DNA of 64,000 nt from positions 4,154,001-4,218,000 of the forward strand of contig NZ_CP160402.1 in NCBI RefSeq assembly GCF_040730185.1, in the 5' to 3' direction. Origin of the DNA: Streptomyces sp. Je 1-332. GTDB taxonomy: Bacteria > Actinomycetota > Actinomycetes > Streptomycetales > Streptomycetaceae. The notes under the pieces are model-generated. The model ran no database searches. It was not told the DNA's origin and was given only the letters and a program-made list of their open reading frames with translations. The translations under genes were made by a program, and so were the position numbers. Shown here piece after piece: positions 36,459 through 44,258 of this stretch; positions within the stretch are counted from its first letter, which is position 1, and the number at the start of each line of letters is the position of its first letter.

Positions 36459-38020
36459 TGGCGCCCGGTCTGAATGTGAACAGCCTTGAGTTCAAGCTGC
36501 CGGATCTCGGCGAGGGGCTCACGGAGGCGGAGATCACCCGCTGGCTCGTGCAGGTCGGCGATGTCGTCGCCGTGGACCAGCCCGTCGTCGAGGTGGAGAC
36601 GGCCAAGGCGATGGTGGAGGTTCCCTGCCCGTACGGGGGCGTGGTGACGGCCCGCTTCGGTGAGGAGGGGACGGAACTGCCGGTGGGAGCGCCGCTGTTG
36701 ACGGTCGCGGTCGGCGCCCCCGGCGGGAGTGGAGCCGCGGATTTCGCCACGGCCCCGGCTCCGGAAGAGCCCGCGGAACGAGCCCTGCAGGCGGCTGCCG
36801 CCGAGGAGTCCTCCGGCAACGTCCTGGTCGGGTACGGCACGGCCGCGGCGCCGGCGCGGCGCAGGAGGGTGCGGTCGGCGGGGGCGGTCACGACGACGGG
36901 TTCGGTCGCGAAGACAGCGCCGGTCGCGAAGACAGCAGCGGTCGCGAAGGTGGCGCCGAAGCCTGCCGCGCAGCCTGTTCCGCAGGTTCCGGTGGCGCAC
37001 GAGTCCGCTGGGCCACCCACGGCCGCGGGTGCGGGCGCCACGTTGCCGGGCGGGGCTCCTCACCCGGGCGGGCCGATACCGGTGATCTCCCCCCTCGTAC
37101 GCAAGCTGGCCCGTGAGAACGGGTTGGAGCTGCGGGAGTTGACGGGCACGGGCCCGGACGGGCTGATCATGCGGGCCGACGTGGAGGCCGCCATCGCGCC
37201 CGCGCGCGCGAACGGGAAACCCTCGCCGACCACGACCACGACGGCTTCCGCGACCGCCGCAGTGGACGCGCAGGCGCCGGTGTCGGCGGGTGAGGAGACG
37301 CGCGTCGCGTCGGCAGGGGCGGAGGTCCGCTACCCGCTGACCGGCATCCGGGGCCTCGTCGCGGACAAGATGTCCCGCAGCAGGCGTGAGATACCGGAAG
37401 CCACCTGCTGGGTCGATGCCGACGCGACCGAACTGCTCGCGTCACGCGCCGCGATGAACGCCTCCGTGAAGGACGGAGGCGGGCAGAAGATCTCGCTGCT
37501 CGCGCTGTTCGCCCGCATCAGCGTGGCCGCGCTGGCGCGCTACCCCATGCTCAACGCCACCGTGGACATGGAGGCGCGCGAGGTGGTGCGGCTCGCCGAC
37601 GTCCACCTCGGCTTCGCCGCGCAGACCGACCGCGGCCTGGTCGTCCCCGTGGTCCGGAACGCGCACACGCGGACCACCGAATCGGTCAGTGCCGAGCTGG
37701 TCCGGCTCACGGAGTCGGCGCGGGACGGAAAGCTGACGCCGGGGGAACTGACGGGCGGCACGTTCACGTTGAACAACTACGGGGTGTTCGGGGTCGACGG
37801 CTCCACGCCGATCATCAATCACCCCGAGGCGGCCATGCTCGGCGTGGGGCGCATCGTGCCCAAGCCCTGGGTGCACCAGGGCGAGTTGGCGGTGCGGCAC
37901 GTCGTGCAGCTCTCCCTCACCTTCGACCACCGGGTGTGCGACGGCGGCACGGCGGGCGGGTTCCTGCGGTTCGTGGCGGACTGCGTGGAGCAGCCCGCGG
38001 TGTTGCTGCGGGGAGTGTGA
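36458..38020 (+). CDS. bkdC: Branched-chain 2-oxoacid dehydrogenase E2, dihydrolipoyl acyltransferase (first copy)
   Basis: A 520-residue acyltransferase. One lipoyl domain (lipoylated Lys50 in VEVETAKAMVEV), a long Ala/Pro linker with repeated VAKTAPVAKTAAVAK units, the E1/E3-binding domain (ISPLVRKLARENGLELREL) at about 209-245, and the catalytic core with the DHRVCDGG active-site motif (His and Asp) near the C-terminus. It transfers the acyl group to CoA. E3 is not in the operon and is presumably shared. Compared with the second copy, the linker composition differs. Confidence 0.93.
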   Translation: MAPGLNVNSLEFKLPDLGEGLTEAEITRWLVQVGDVVAVDQPVVEVETAKAMVEVPCPYGGVVTARFGEEGTELPVGAPLLTVAVGAPGGSGAADFATAPAPEEPAERALQAAAAEESSGNVLVGYGTAAAPARRRRVRSAGAVTTTGSVAKTAPVAKTAAVAKVAPKPAAQPVPQVPVAHESAGPPTAAGAGATLPGGAPHPGGPIPVISPLVRKLARENGLELRELTGTGPDGLIMRADVEAAIAPARANGKPSPTTTTTASATAAVDAQAPVSAGEETRVASAGAEVRYPLTGIRGLVADKMSRSRREIPEATCWVDADATELLASRAAMNASVKDGGGQKISLLALFARISVAALARYPMLNATVDMEAREVVRLADVHLGFAAQTDRGLVVPVVRNAHTRTTESVSAELVRLTESARDGKLTPGELTGGTFTLNNYGVFGVDGSTPIINHPEAAMLGVGRIVPKPWVHQGELAVRHVVQLSLTFDHRVCDGGTAGGFLRFVADCVEQPAVLLRGV

Positions 38021-38114
38021 GGAGGCCCGGGGCAGAGGGGTGAGTCCTGGTGCGGTGATGTGAGACCCCGTACAGAGGGGTGGCAATGATCCTTCGTGCG
38101 CCCATACTCGGGGG

Positions 38115-39401
38115 ATGACCGCGCAGAGGGCTCCGGGTGGCGCCGAATCCGCCGCATCGGACGCCGCCCCGACCGATCTCCCGCACGACACCCCGCCCGA
38201 CAGTCCGCACACTGCTCCGGCCGACACCCCGACCGCCTTCCCGAGCGCCACCCCATACGACGCCGTAGTGCTCGCGGGTGGTGGCGCCAGGCGGCTCGGC
38301 GGTGCGGACAAGCCGGGGCTGCGGGTCGGCGGCCGTGCGCTGCTCGACCGGGTGCTCGGCGCGTGTTCCGGCGCCGGGACGACCGTGGTCGTCGCCGAGC
38401 CCCGGCCGACCGCCCGCCCCGTGGTGTGGGCGCGCGAGGAGCCCGCGGGGGCGGGTCCGCTCGCCGCGCTCGACGCGGGGCTGCGGCGTACCGGGGCGGA
38501 GCACGTGGTGGTGCTCTCCGCCGATCTGCCGTTCCTGGAGGCGCGGACCGTGGGCGCCCTGCTCGCCGCGCTGCGGGAGAGCGGTGCGGACGGTGCGGTG
38601 CTGAGAGATGCCGACGGCCGGGACCAGCCGCTGGTCGCCGCCTATCGCAGTGCCTCGCTGCAGCGTGAGACGGCGCAGCTCGCCGCCGAGCACGGCGGTC
38701 TGACGGGGCTTCCGCTGCGGGCGCTCACGGCGCGGCTCCAACTCACCCGGGTCACCGACGCCGTAGCGTCCTTCGACTGCGACACCTGGGATGACATCGC
38801 CGCCGCCAGGGCGCGTATCAGGGAGCATGGTCACGTGTTGGATGAATGGATTTCCGCGGTCAAGGACGAACTGGGCATCGAGCTCGACGTCGACACCGGC
38901 TTGCTGCTCGACCTCGCCCGCGACGCCGCGCACGGCGTGGCAAGGCCTGCGGCTCCGCTGACCACTTTCCTGGTGGGGTACGCGGCGGCGCGGGCCGCGG
39001 AGGGCGGTGGCCCCGAAGCGGTGGCCGATGCGGCCCGCAAGGCTGCGGCGCTGGCCACGCGGTGGGCGGAGGAGAGCGAATCCGCCTCCGCGCCCGAGGG
39101 GACGCCGCCGCGCACCGCCTCCGCGTCCGAGGGGACGCCGCCGCGCACCGCCTCCGCGTCCGAGGCGACGCCTCCGCGCACCGCCTCCGCGTCCGAGGCG
39201 ACGCCGCCGCGCACCGCCTCCGCGTCCGAGGCGACGCCGCCGCGCACCGCCTCCGCGTCCGAGGCGACGCCTCCGCACACCGGCTCCGCGCCCGAGGCGA
39301 CGTCACCGCACATCACCTCCCCACCCGAAGCGACACCACCCCACGCCAGCCCCGACCCTGGGCAGGGCGCCAGGGACGACATGCGGCCGGACGCCGGATG
39401 A
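38115..39401 (+). CDS. MobA-like nucleotidyltransferase fused to DUF6457
   Basis: A 428-residue protein. After a Pro/Thr-rich lead, residues 50-235 form a molybdenum-cofactor guanylyltransferase-like domain with LAGGGARRLGGADKPGL and VVLSADLPFLEARTV. Residues about 240-320 are a DUF6457 domain (LDEWISAVKDELGIELDVDT). The C-terminus consists of eight 11-residue repeats of the form ASASEATPPRT encoded by a 33-bp minisatellite. It likely attaches GMP to molybdopterin for a molybdoenzyme; the fused domain role is unknown. It is coupled by ATGA to moeA, supporting the cofactor assignment. Confidence 0.85.
   Translation: MTAQRAPGGAESAASDAAPTDLPHDTPPDSPHTAPADTPTAFPSATPYDAVVLAGGGARRLGGADKPGLRVGGRALLDRVLGACSGAGTTVVVAEPRPTARPVVWAREEPAGAGPLAALDAGLRRTGAEHVVVLSADLPFLEARTVGALLAALRESGADGAVLRDADGRDQPLVAAYRSASLQRETAQLAAEHGGLTGLPLRALTARLQLTRVTDAVASFDCDTWDDIAAARARIREHGHVLDEWISAVKDELGIELDVDTGLLLDLARDAAHGVARPAAPLTTFLVGYAAARAAEGGGPEAVADAARKAAALATRWAEESESASAPEGTPPRTASASEGTPPRTASASEATPPRTASASEATPPRTASASEATPPRTASASEATPPHTGSAPEATSPHITSPPEATPPHASPDPGQGARDDMRPDAG
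39084..39347 (+). repeat. 33-bp in-frame minisatellite, eight units
   Basis: Eight tandem 33-bp units (39084, 39117, 39150, 39183, 39216, 39249, 39282, 39315), the middle ones nearly identical and the last two decayed. All are in frame within the MobA-DUF6457 gene and encode an Ala/Ser/Thr/Pro 11-mer ending TPPRT. Confidence 0.93.
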
Positions 39402-40873
39402 GTGGGCAGCCCGTGCCGGACGCCGAGCTCGACGAGGCTCTCGCCCTGGTGAACGACGACCATGGCCGCAGGACCGGCAGGCGCCCCGTCGCCGAGTCCG
39501 TAACCAGCGACCCCCGAAACAATCCAGGCCCCTCAGGCACCCCGGGCCCCTCAGGCGCACCAGATCGCGACACCGTGCCCCAGCCGCAGTCTCAACCCAC
39601 ACCCACACCCGAGCCCACCCCCCAGCCCCCCCACCGCGACATCACCCCCTGGCCCGCCGCCCGCACCACCGCCGCCCGCGCCCCGCGGCCCGTGACCACC
39701 GCCCCCGAACCCGCGTCCGCCACCGCGCCCGCCACCGCCCCCCTGGGGCAAGCCCTCGGGCTCGTTCTCGCCGCGCCCCTCGTCGCCCTCACCGATCTGC
39801 CCTCCTTCGACACCTCCGCGATGGACGGCTGGGTCGTCGCCGGGCCAGGGCCCTGGAATGTTCGGGCCGAGGGGATTCTTGCCGGGCACGGGCGTCCGGA
39901 GCCGCTCTCCGACGGGGAAGCCGTGCGGATCGCGACCGGGGCGCGCGTCCCGCAGGAGGCCACCGCCGTCATCCGCAGCGAACACGGCCTCATCGACGAC
40001 AAGGGGCGGCTGCACCCCCGGCGTGACGTCACCCACGGGCAGGACATCCGGCCGCGCGGCCAGGAGTGCCGCTCCGGTGACCACCTTCTGCCGCCCGGGT
40101 CACTGGTGACCCCGGCGGTGCTCGGGCTCGCGGCAGCCGCCGGGTACGACGAGCTGCCCGTGGTGCCGAGGCCCACGGCCGAAGTGCTGATCCTGGGCGA
40201 TGAGTTGCTGACCGAGGGGCGCCCCCACGAGGGCCTCATCCGCGACGCGCTCGGGCCCATGCTGCCGCCCTGGCTGCGCTCGCTCGGCGCCGACGTCATC
40301 GCCGTACGCAGGCTCGGTGACGACGCCGAAGCGCTCCACCAGGCGATCACCACCTCCGCCGCCGACCTCATCGTCACCACCGGCGGCACCGCGTCCGGCC
40401 CGGTCGACCACGTCCACCCCATCCTGAGCCGTATCGGCGCCGAGCTTCTCGTGGACGGTGTCGCGGTGCGCCCGGGGCACCCCATGCTGCTCGCCCGCAT
40501 CCGCCCCGACCAACACCTCGTCGGCCTGCCCGGCAACCCGCTCGCCGCGGTCTCCGGCCTGCTGACCCTGGCCGAGCCCCTGCTGCGTGCGCTCTCGCGG
40601 CGCCCCGCCCCGTCGGCGTACACCGCTGTCCTGCGCGAGGACGTGCACGGGCACCCCCACGACACCCGGCTCGTTCCCGTGACGCTTCGTGCCGACCACG
40701 CAGTGCCCCTGCACTACAACGGCCCGGCGATGCTGCGTGGGATCGCCGTGGCGGACGGGCTCGCGGTCGTCCCGCCGGGGGGCGCGCGGCACGGTCAGGA
40801 AGTGGAGGTCCTCGACCTCCCGTGGGCCGGGCCGGAGCTGCATACCGACACGGCCGGGGAGTGTTTCACGTGA
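39398..40873 (+). CDS. moeA: Molybdopterin molybdenumtransferase MoeA
   Basis: A 491-residue enzyme that inserts molybdate into adenylylated molybdopterin. The first 115 residues are a non-conserved Pro-rich extension. Then come MoeA domains with DTSAMDGWVV, RIATGARVPQEATAVIR, the MPT-binding TTGGTASGPVDHV, RPGHPMLL and GLPGNPLAAVSGL. The ATG overlaps the preceding gene stop (ATGA). The stop at 40871-40873 falls in a parS-type palindrome and overlaps the next gene (GTGA), so three features share a few bases. Confidence 0.93.
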   Translation: MSGQPVPDAELDEALALVNDDHGRRTGRRPVAESVTSDPRNNPGPSGTPGPSGAPDRDTVPQPQSQPTPTPEPTPQPPHRDITPWPAARTTAARAPRPVTTAPEPASATAPATAPLGQALGLVLAAPLVALTDLPSFDTSAMDGWVVAGPGPWNVRAEGILAGHGRPEPLSDGEAVRIATGARVPQEATAVIRSEHGLIDDKGRLHPRRDVTHGQDIRPRGQECRSGDHLLPPGSLVTPAVLGLAAAAGYDELPVVPRPTAEVLILGDELLTEGRPHEGLIRDALGPMLPPWLRSLGADVIAVRRLGDDAEALHQAITTSAADLIVTTGGTASGPVDHVHPILSRIGAELLVDGVAVRPGHPMLLARIRPDQHLVGLPGNPLAAVSGLLTLAEPLLRALSRRPAPSAYTAVLREDVHGHPHDTRLVPVTLRADHAVPLHYNGPAMLRGIAVADGLAVVPPGGARHGQEVEVLDLPWAGPELHTDTAGECFT

Positions 40874-40877
40874 AACT
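40862..40877. other. parS chromosome-partitioning site
   Basis: TGTTTCACGTGAAACT matches the 16-bp Streptomyces parS consensus at all but the last position, and its 14-bp core GTTTCACGTGAAAC is a perfect palindrome. ParB nucleates on such sites to form the oriC-proximal segregation complex. This copy spans the moeA stop and the start codon of the potassium-channel gene. Confidence 0.9.
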
Positions 40878-41982
40878 TCCCGGCCACGACCCCCTCGCCC
40901 GCAACCCCGACGAACACCTCGTCACCCACCGGATCAAACTGCCGCGCCAAATCGTCGAACGCCCCCTGCGGCAGGTCGCCAAGCGTCTCCTCATGGCGCT
41001 CGCGGTGCTCGCCCTGACGACGTTCATCGTCTGGATCGACCGTGCCGGCTATCACGACAACTCCGACAACAAGCTCGACTTCCTCGACGCCGCCTACTAC
41101 TCCACCGTCACGCTCTCGACCACCGGATACGGCGACATCGTCCCGTACAGCGACAGCGCGCGGCTCTGCAACATTCTCCTGATCACGCCGCTGCGCGTGC
41201 TCTTCCTGATCATCCTGGTCGGCACCACTCTCGAAGTGCTCACGGAACGTACGCGCGAGGAATGGCGTCTGAACCGCTGGAGGTCCAACTTGCGTGAACA
41301 CACCGTCGTCGTCGGCTTCGGCACCAAGGGTCGCTCGGCGATCCAGACCGTCTGCGCGACCGGTCTCAAGCCCGAGCAGATCGTGGTGGTCGACCCGAGC
41401 GCGAAGGTCGTCGACGCCGCCACCGCCGAGGGGTACGCGGGCGTCATCGGCGATGCGACGCGCAGTGACGTGCTGCTCCGCGCCGAGGTGCAACGCGCCC
41501 GGCAGATCATCATCGCGACCCAGCGCGACGACACCGCCGTCCTGGTCACGCTGACCGCCCGGCAGATGAACCGCGGGGCGAAGATCGTGGCCGCGGTGCG
41601 CGAGGAGGAGAACGCGCCGCTGCTCCGCCAGTCCGGTGCCGACGCGGTGATCACCAGTGCCAGCGCGGCGGGCAGGCTCCTTGGTCTCTCCGTGCTCAGT
41701 CCCAGCGCGGGCATGGTCATGGAGGATCTGATCCAGCAGGGCAGCGGGCTCGACCTCGTGGAGCGGCCGGTGATAAAGGCCGAGGTGGGCCTGGGAGTCC
41801 GGGAGACGGACGACCTGGTCGTCAGCGTCGTACGCGGGCACCGGGTGCTCGGTTACGACGATCCCGCCGTCGGGAAACTGCAGTTGATGGACCGTCTGAT
41901 CACCATCGTGCGGGCGACGAAGACGTCACCGATGGCGCCGGACGCCAAGTCGAGTCCGCCGCGCGGAGGTCTGCGCACGTAG
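40870..41982 (+). CDS. Two-helix potassium channel with RCK/TrkA-N domain
   Basis: A 370-residue channel. Helix one is at about 38-55, the pore loop carries the selectivity filter TTGYGD at 84-89, and helix two is at about 100-120. The cytoplasmic RCK domain follows with VVVGFGTKGRSA (NAD or nucleotide binding) and continues with a TrkA-C-like end. It should conduct potassium under ligand control. GTG 40870 lies in a GTGA overlap with moeA, within the parS palindrome; GGGGAG eight bases upstream supports it. Confidence 0.9.
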   Translation: MKLPGHDPLARNPDEHLVTHRIKLPRQIVERPLRQVAKRLLMALAVLALTTFIVWIDRAGYHDNSDNKLDFLDAAYYSTVTLSTTGYGDIVPYSDSARLCNILLITPLRVLFLIILVGTTLEVLTERTREEWRLNRWRSNLREHTVVVGFGTKGRSAIQTVCATGLKPEQIVVVDPSAKVVDAATAEGYAGVIGDATRSDVLLRAEVQRARQIIIATQRDDTAVLVTLTARQMNRGAKIVAAVREEENAPLLRQSGADAVITSASAAGRLLGLSVLSPSAGMVMEDLIQQGSGLDLVERPVIKAEVGLGVRETDDLVVSVVRGHRVLGYDDPAVGKLQLMDRLITIVRATKTSPMAPDAKSSPPRGGLRT

Positions 41983-42021
41983 TCGGACCGACGGGAAGGG
42001 GCAGAGAGTAGCCTCGCCCGC

Positions 42022-42999
42022 ATGCATGCGATCACGATCCCCGAAGCCGGTGGACCCGAAGCGCTCGTATGGGCCGAGGTCCCCGATCCCGTACCCGGCG
42101 AGGGCGAGGTGCTGGTCGACGTCGTCGCCAGCGCCGTGAACCGCGCCGACCTGCTCCAGCGCCAGGGCTTCTACAACCCGCCACCCGGATCGTCCCCCTA
42201 CCCGGGGCTGGAGTGCGCGGGCCGCGTCACCGACATCGGTCCCGGCGTCTCGGGCTGGAAGATCGGCGACGAGGTGTGCGCGCTGCTCGCCGGCGGCGGC
42301 TACGCCGAGCAGGTCGTCGTCCCCGCCGGGCAGTTGCTGCCCGTGCCGGACGGCGTCGACCTCGTCACCGCGGCGGCGCTGCCCGAGGTGACGTCCACCG
42401 TCTGGTCCAACGTCTTCATGATTTCCCACCTCAGGCCCGGCGAGACGTTCCTCGTGCACGGCGGCTCCAGCGGTATCGGCACCATGGCGATCCAGCTGGC
42501 GAAGGCCGTCGGCGCCAGGGTGGCGGTCACGGCGGGCACCAAGGAGAAGCTCGACTTCTGCGGGGAGCTCGGCGCGGACATCCTCGTCAACTACCGCGAG
42601 CAGGACTTCGTCGAGGAGGTCAAGAAGGCCACGGACGGCGCGGGCGCTGACGTCATCCTCGACAACATGGGCGCCAAGTACCTGGACCGGAACGTGCAGA
42701 CCCTCGCCGCCAACGGCCGTCTCGCGATCATCGGCATGCAGGGTGGCGTCAAGGGCGAGCTGAACATCGCCACGCTCCTCGGCAAGCGTGCCGCCGTCAC
42801 CGCGACCTCCCTGCGGGGCCGTCCCGCCGAGGAGAAGGCGGCGATCGTAGCGGCGGTGCGCGAGCACGTGTGGCCGCTGATCACCTCCGGACACGTACGG
42901 CCGATCGTCGACCAGACGGTGCCGATGAGCGACGCGGCGGCCGCCCATCGCGTACTGGAGGAGAGCTCGCACATCGGGAAGGTGCTGCTGGTCCGCTGA
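42022..42999 (+). CDS. NAD(P)H-quinone oxidoreductase, zinc-independent MDR family
   Basis: A 325-residue medium-chain reductase of the quinone-oxidoreductase (QOR/PIG3) class. It has NRADLLQRQGFYNPPPGSSPYPGLE near the N-terminus, the nucleotide-binding LVHGGSSGIGTMAIQLAKA and AIIGMQGG. No catalytic zinc Cys set is present. It likely reduces quinones or similar electrophiles with NADPH. ATG 42022 begins 39 nt after the channel gene and may share its transcript. The 97 nt after it show no gene. Confidence 0.9.
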   Translation: MHAITIPEAGGPEALVWAEVPDPVPGEGEVLVDVVASAVNRADLLQRQGFYNPPPGSSPYPGLECAGRVTDIGPGVSGWKIGDEVCALLAGGGYAEQVVVPAGQLLPVPDGVDLVTAAALPEVTSTVWSNVFMISHLRPGETFLVHGGSSGIGTMAIQLAKAVGARVAVTAGTKEKLDFCGELGADILVNYREQDFVEEVKKATDGAGADVILDNMGAKYLDRNVQTLAANGRLAIIGMQGGVKGELNIATLLGKRAAVTATSLRGRPAEEKAAIVAAVREHVWPLITSGHVRPIVDQTVPMSDAAAAHRVLEESSHIGKVLLVR

Positions 43000-43096
43000 G
43001 CGCGGCACGGTCGAGATGCCGGACAAGCAACACCATGTGACGCTTGCTCCAGCTTCAAGTGATCTCTCCGACCGGTAGCGGGAGGGAGTCAGCGCG

Positions 43097-43519
43097 GTGA
43101 CTCCATGGCTTCGCCCCTTGTTGATGGTGACGGTGCTGATGGCCGTCTCCCCTGTCTCCCTCTCGTACGCGGGCGTCTCATACGCGGGCGTCCCGTACGC
43201 CGCCGAGCCCTCGCCCAGTGCGACGCGCGCCGGCAGCGCCCCCGGCGAAGGCCGAGCCAGGCCCGGCCGGGACGAACCCGCGCCGCCCGTCGAGGCGTCC
43301 GTGCCGCCCCGCGAGCCGCTGCGGCAGCTCCCCACGCCTCCCCCCGTCCCGCCCCCTGCCGTGCCGCCCCTCGGCGAGACGACCACCGCGTCCGACGCCA
43401 CCCGGCGCACGGCCGCCGAACCCGCCCTGCCCGGACTTCGCGTCCTGCCGCTCGGCAGCGGCCTGGTCCTCATCGGCCTCGGCCTCGGGTTCTTCGCCGT
43501 ACGACTGCGCCGCGGCTGA
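43097..43519 (+). CDS. Secreted Pro-rich protein with C-terminal membrane anchor
   Basis: A 140-residue protein. A signal-peptide-like N-terminus (PLLMVTVLMAVSPVSLSYAG) is followed by a Pro/Arg/Thr-rich extracellular region and a C-terminal helix (VLPLGSGLVLIGLGLGFFAVRL) ending in basic residues, like a stop-transfer anchor. No domain is recognised. The GTG at 43097 has GGGAGGGAG upstream. It may be a cell-wall-spanning linker; it does not carry a canonical LAXTG signal. Confidence 0.7.
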   Translation: MTPWLRPLLMVTVLMAVSPVSLSYAGVSYAGVPYAAEPSPSATRAGSAPGEGRARPGRDEPAPPVEASVPPREPLRQLPTPPPVPPPAVPPLGETTTASDATRRTAAEPALPGLRVLPLGSGLVLIGLGLGFFAVRLRRG

Positions 43520-43632
43520 CCGGCCACGCAGACACGGCCACGCAGACACGGCCGGGTGCTCCGTACGCGGTGGATCAGCGGCAAATGGGGGCACCACCGA
43601 TGTGTGACGTACGGGTGCGAGAGAATGGCGGC

Positions 43633-44175
43633 ATGGAGATGCCGAGGAACGAAAGGTCGCCCGAGAGCCCGCAGGTCCTGGTCGTGGGCCAGGACGGAAT
43701 GGCACTCGGCGGCGGCGGAGACGACGAATCCCGCGAGGTCCCGGTGACGGACATGGTCGAACAGCCGGCGAAGGTCATGCGCATCGGCAGCATGATCAAG
43801 CAGTTGCTCGAGGAGGTGCGGGCGGCACCTCTCGACGAGGCGAGCCGGGTGCGGCTCAAGGAGATCCACGCCAGTTCGGTCAAGGAGCTCGAGGACGGCC
43901 TCGCCCCCGAGCTCGTCGAGGAACTGGAGCGTCTCTCCCTCCCCTTCACCGACGACGGAGTACCCAGCGACGCCGAACTGCGCATCGCGCAGGCCCAATT
44001 GGTGGGCTGGCTCGAAGGGCTCTTCCACGGGATTCAGACGGCCCTCTTCGCGCAGCAGATGGCGGCGCGGGCGCAGCTCGAATCGATGCGGCGCGCACTG
44101 CCGCCCGGTGTGGGCGGCGGCGAGGAGGAAGAGGAGGGCGGCATCGCGGGGCGGACCGGAGGGCCTTACCTCTAG
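43633..44175 (+). CDS. bpa: Bacterial proteasome activator Bpa
   Basis: A 180-residue DUF2587 protein. A disordered acidic N-terminus is followed by the four-helix core (VMRIGSMIKQLLEEVRAAPLDEASR, LERLSLPFT, then LVGWLEGLFHGIQTALFAQQMAARAQLE) and a flexible acidic tail ending in GPYL. In Mycobacterium the related GQYL end docks into the 20S proteasome alpha ring and opens its gate without ATP. This therefore implies a Pup-proteasome system elsewhere in the genome. The ATG at 43633 (MEMPRNERS) fits the family; an upstream ATG at 43600 is in frame. Confidence 0.92.
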   Translation: MEMPRNERSPESPQVLVVGQDGMALGGGGDDESREVPVTDMVEQPAKVMRIGSMIKQLLEEVRAAPLDEASRVRLKEIHASSVKELEDGLAPELVEELERLSLPFTDDGVPSDAELRIAQAQLVGWLEGLFHGIQTALFAQQMAARAQLESMRRALPPGVGGGEEEEEGGIAGRTGGPYL

Positions 44176-44196
44176 GCGGTAGCCGGATACGACAGC

Positions 44197-44233
44197 GTGA
44201 AGGGCCCGGTCACGAGGTGACCGGGCCCTTCAC
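44197..44233. terminator. Bidirectional terminator between bpa and a kinase gene
   Basis: A perfect 17-bp stem (44197-44213 with 44217-44233) with a 3-nt loop, GTGAAGGGCCC on one arm, lies between convergent genes. Confidence 0.92.
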
Positions 44234-44258
44234 GTGGTGACTGCGCCACCGCGTCCGA

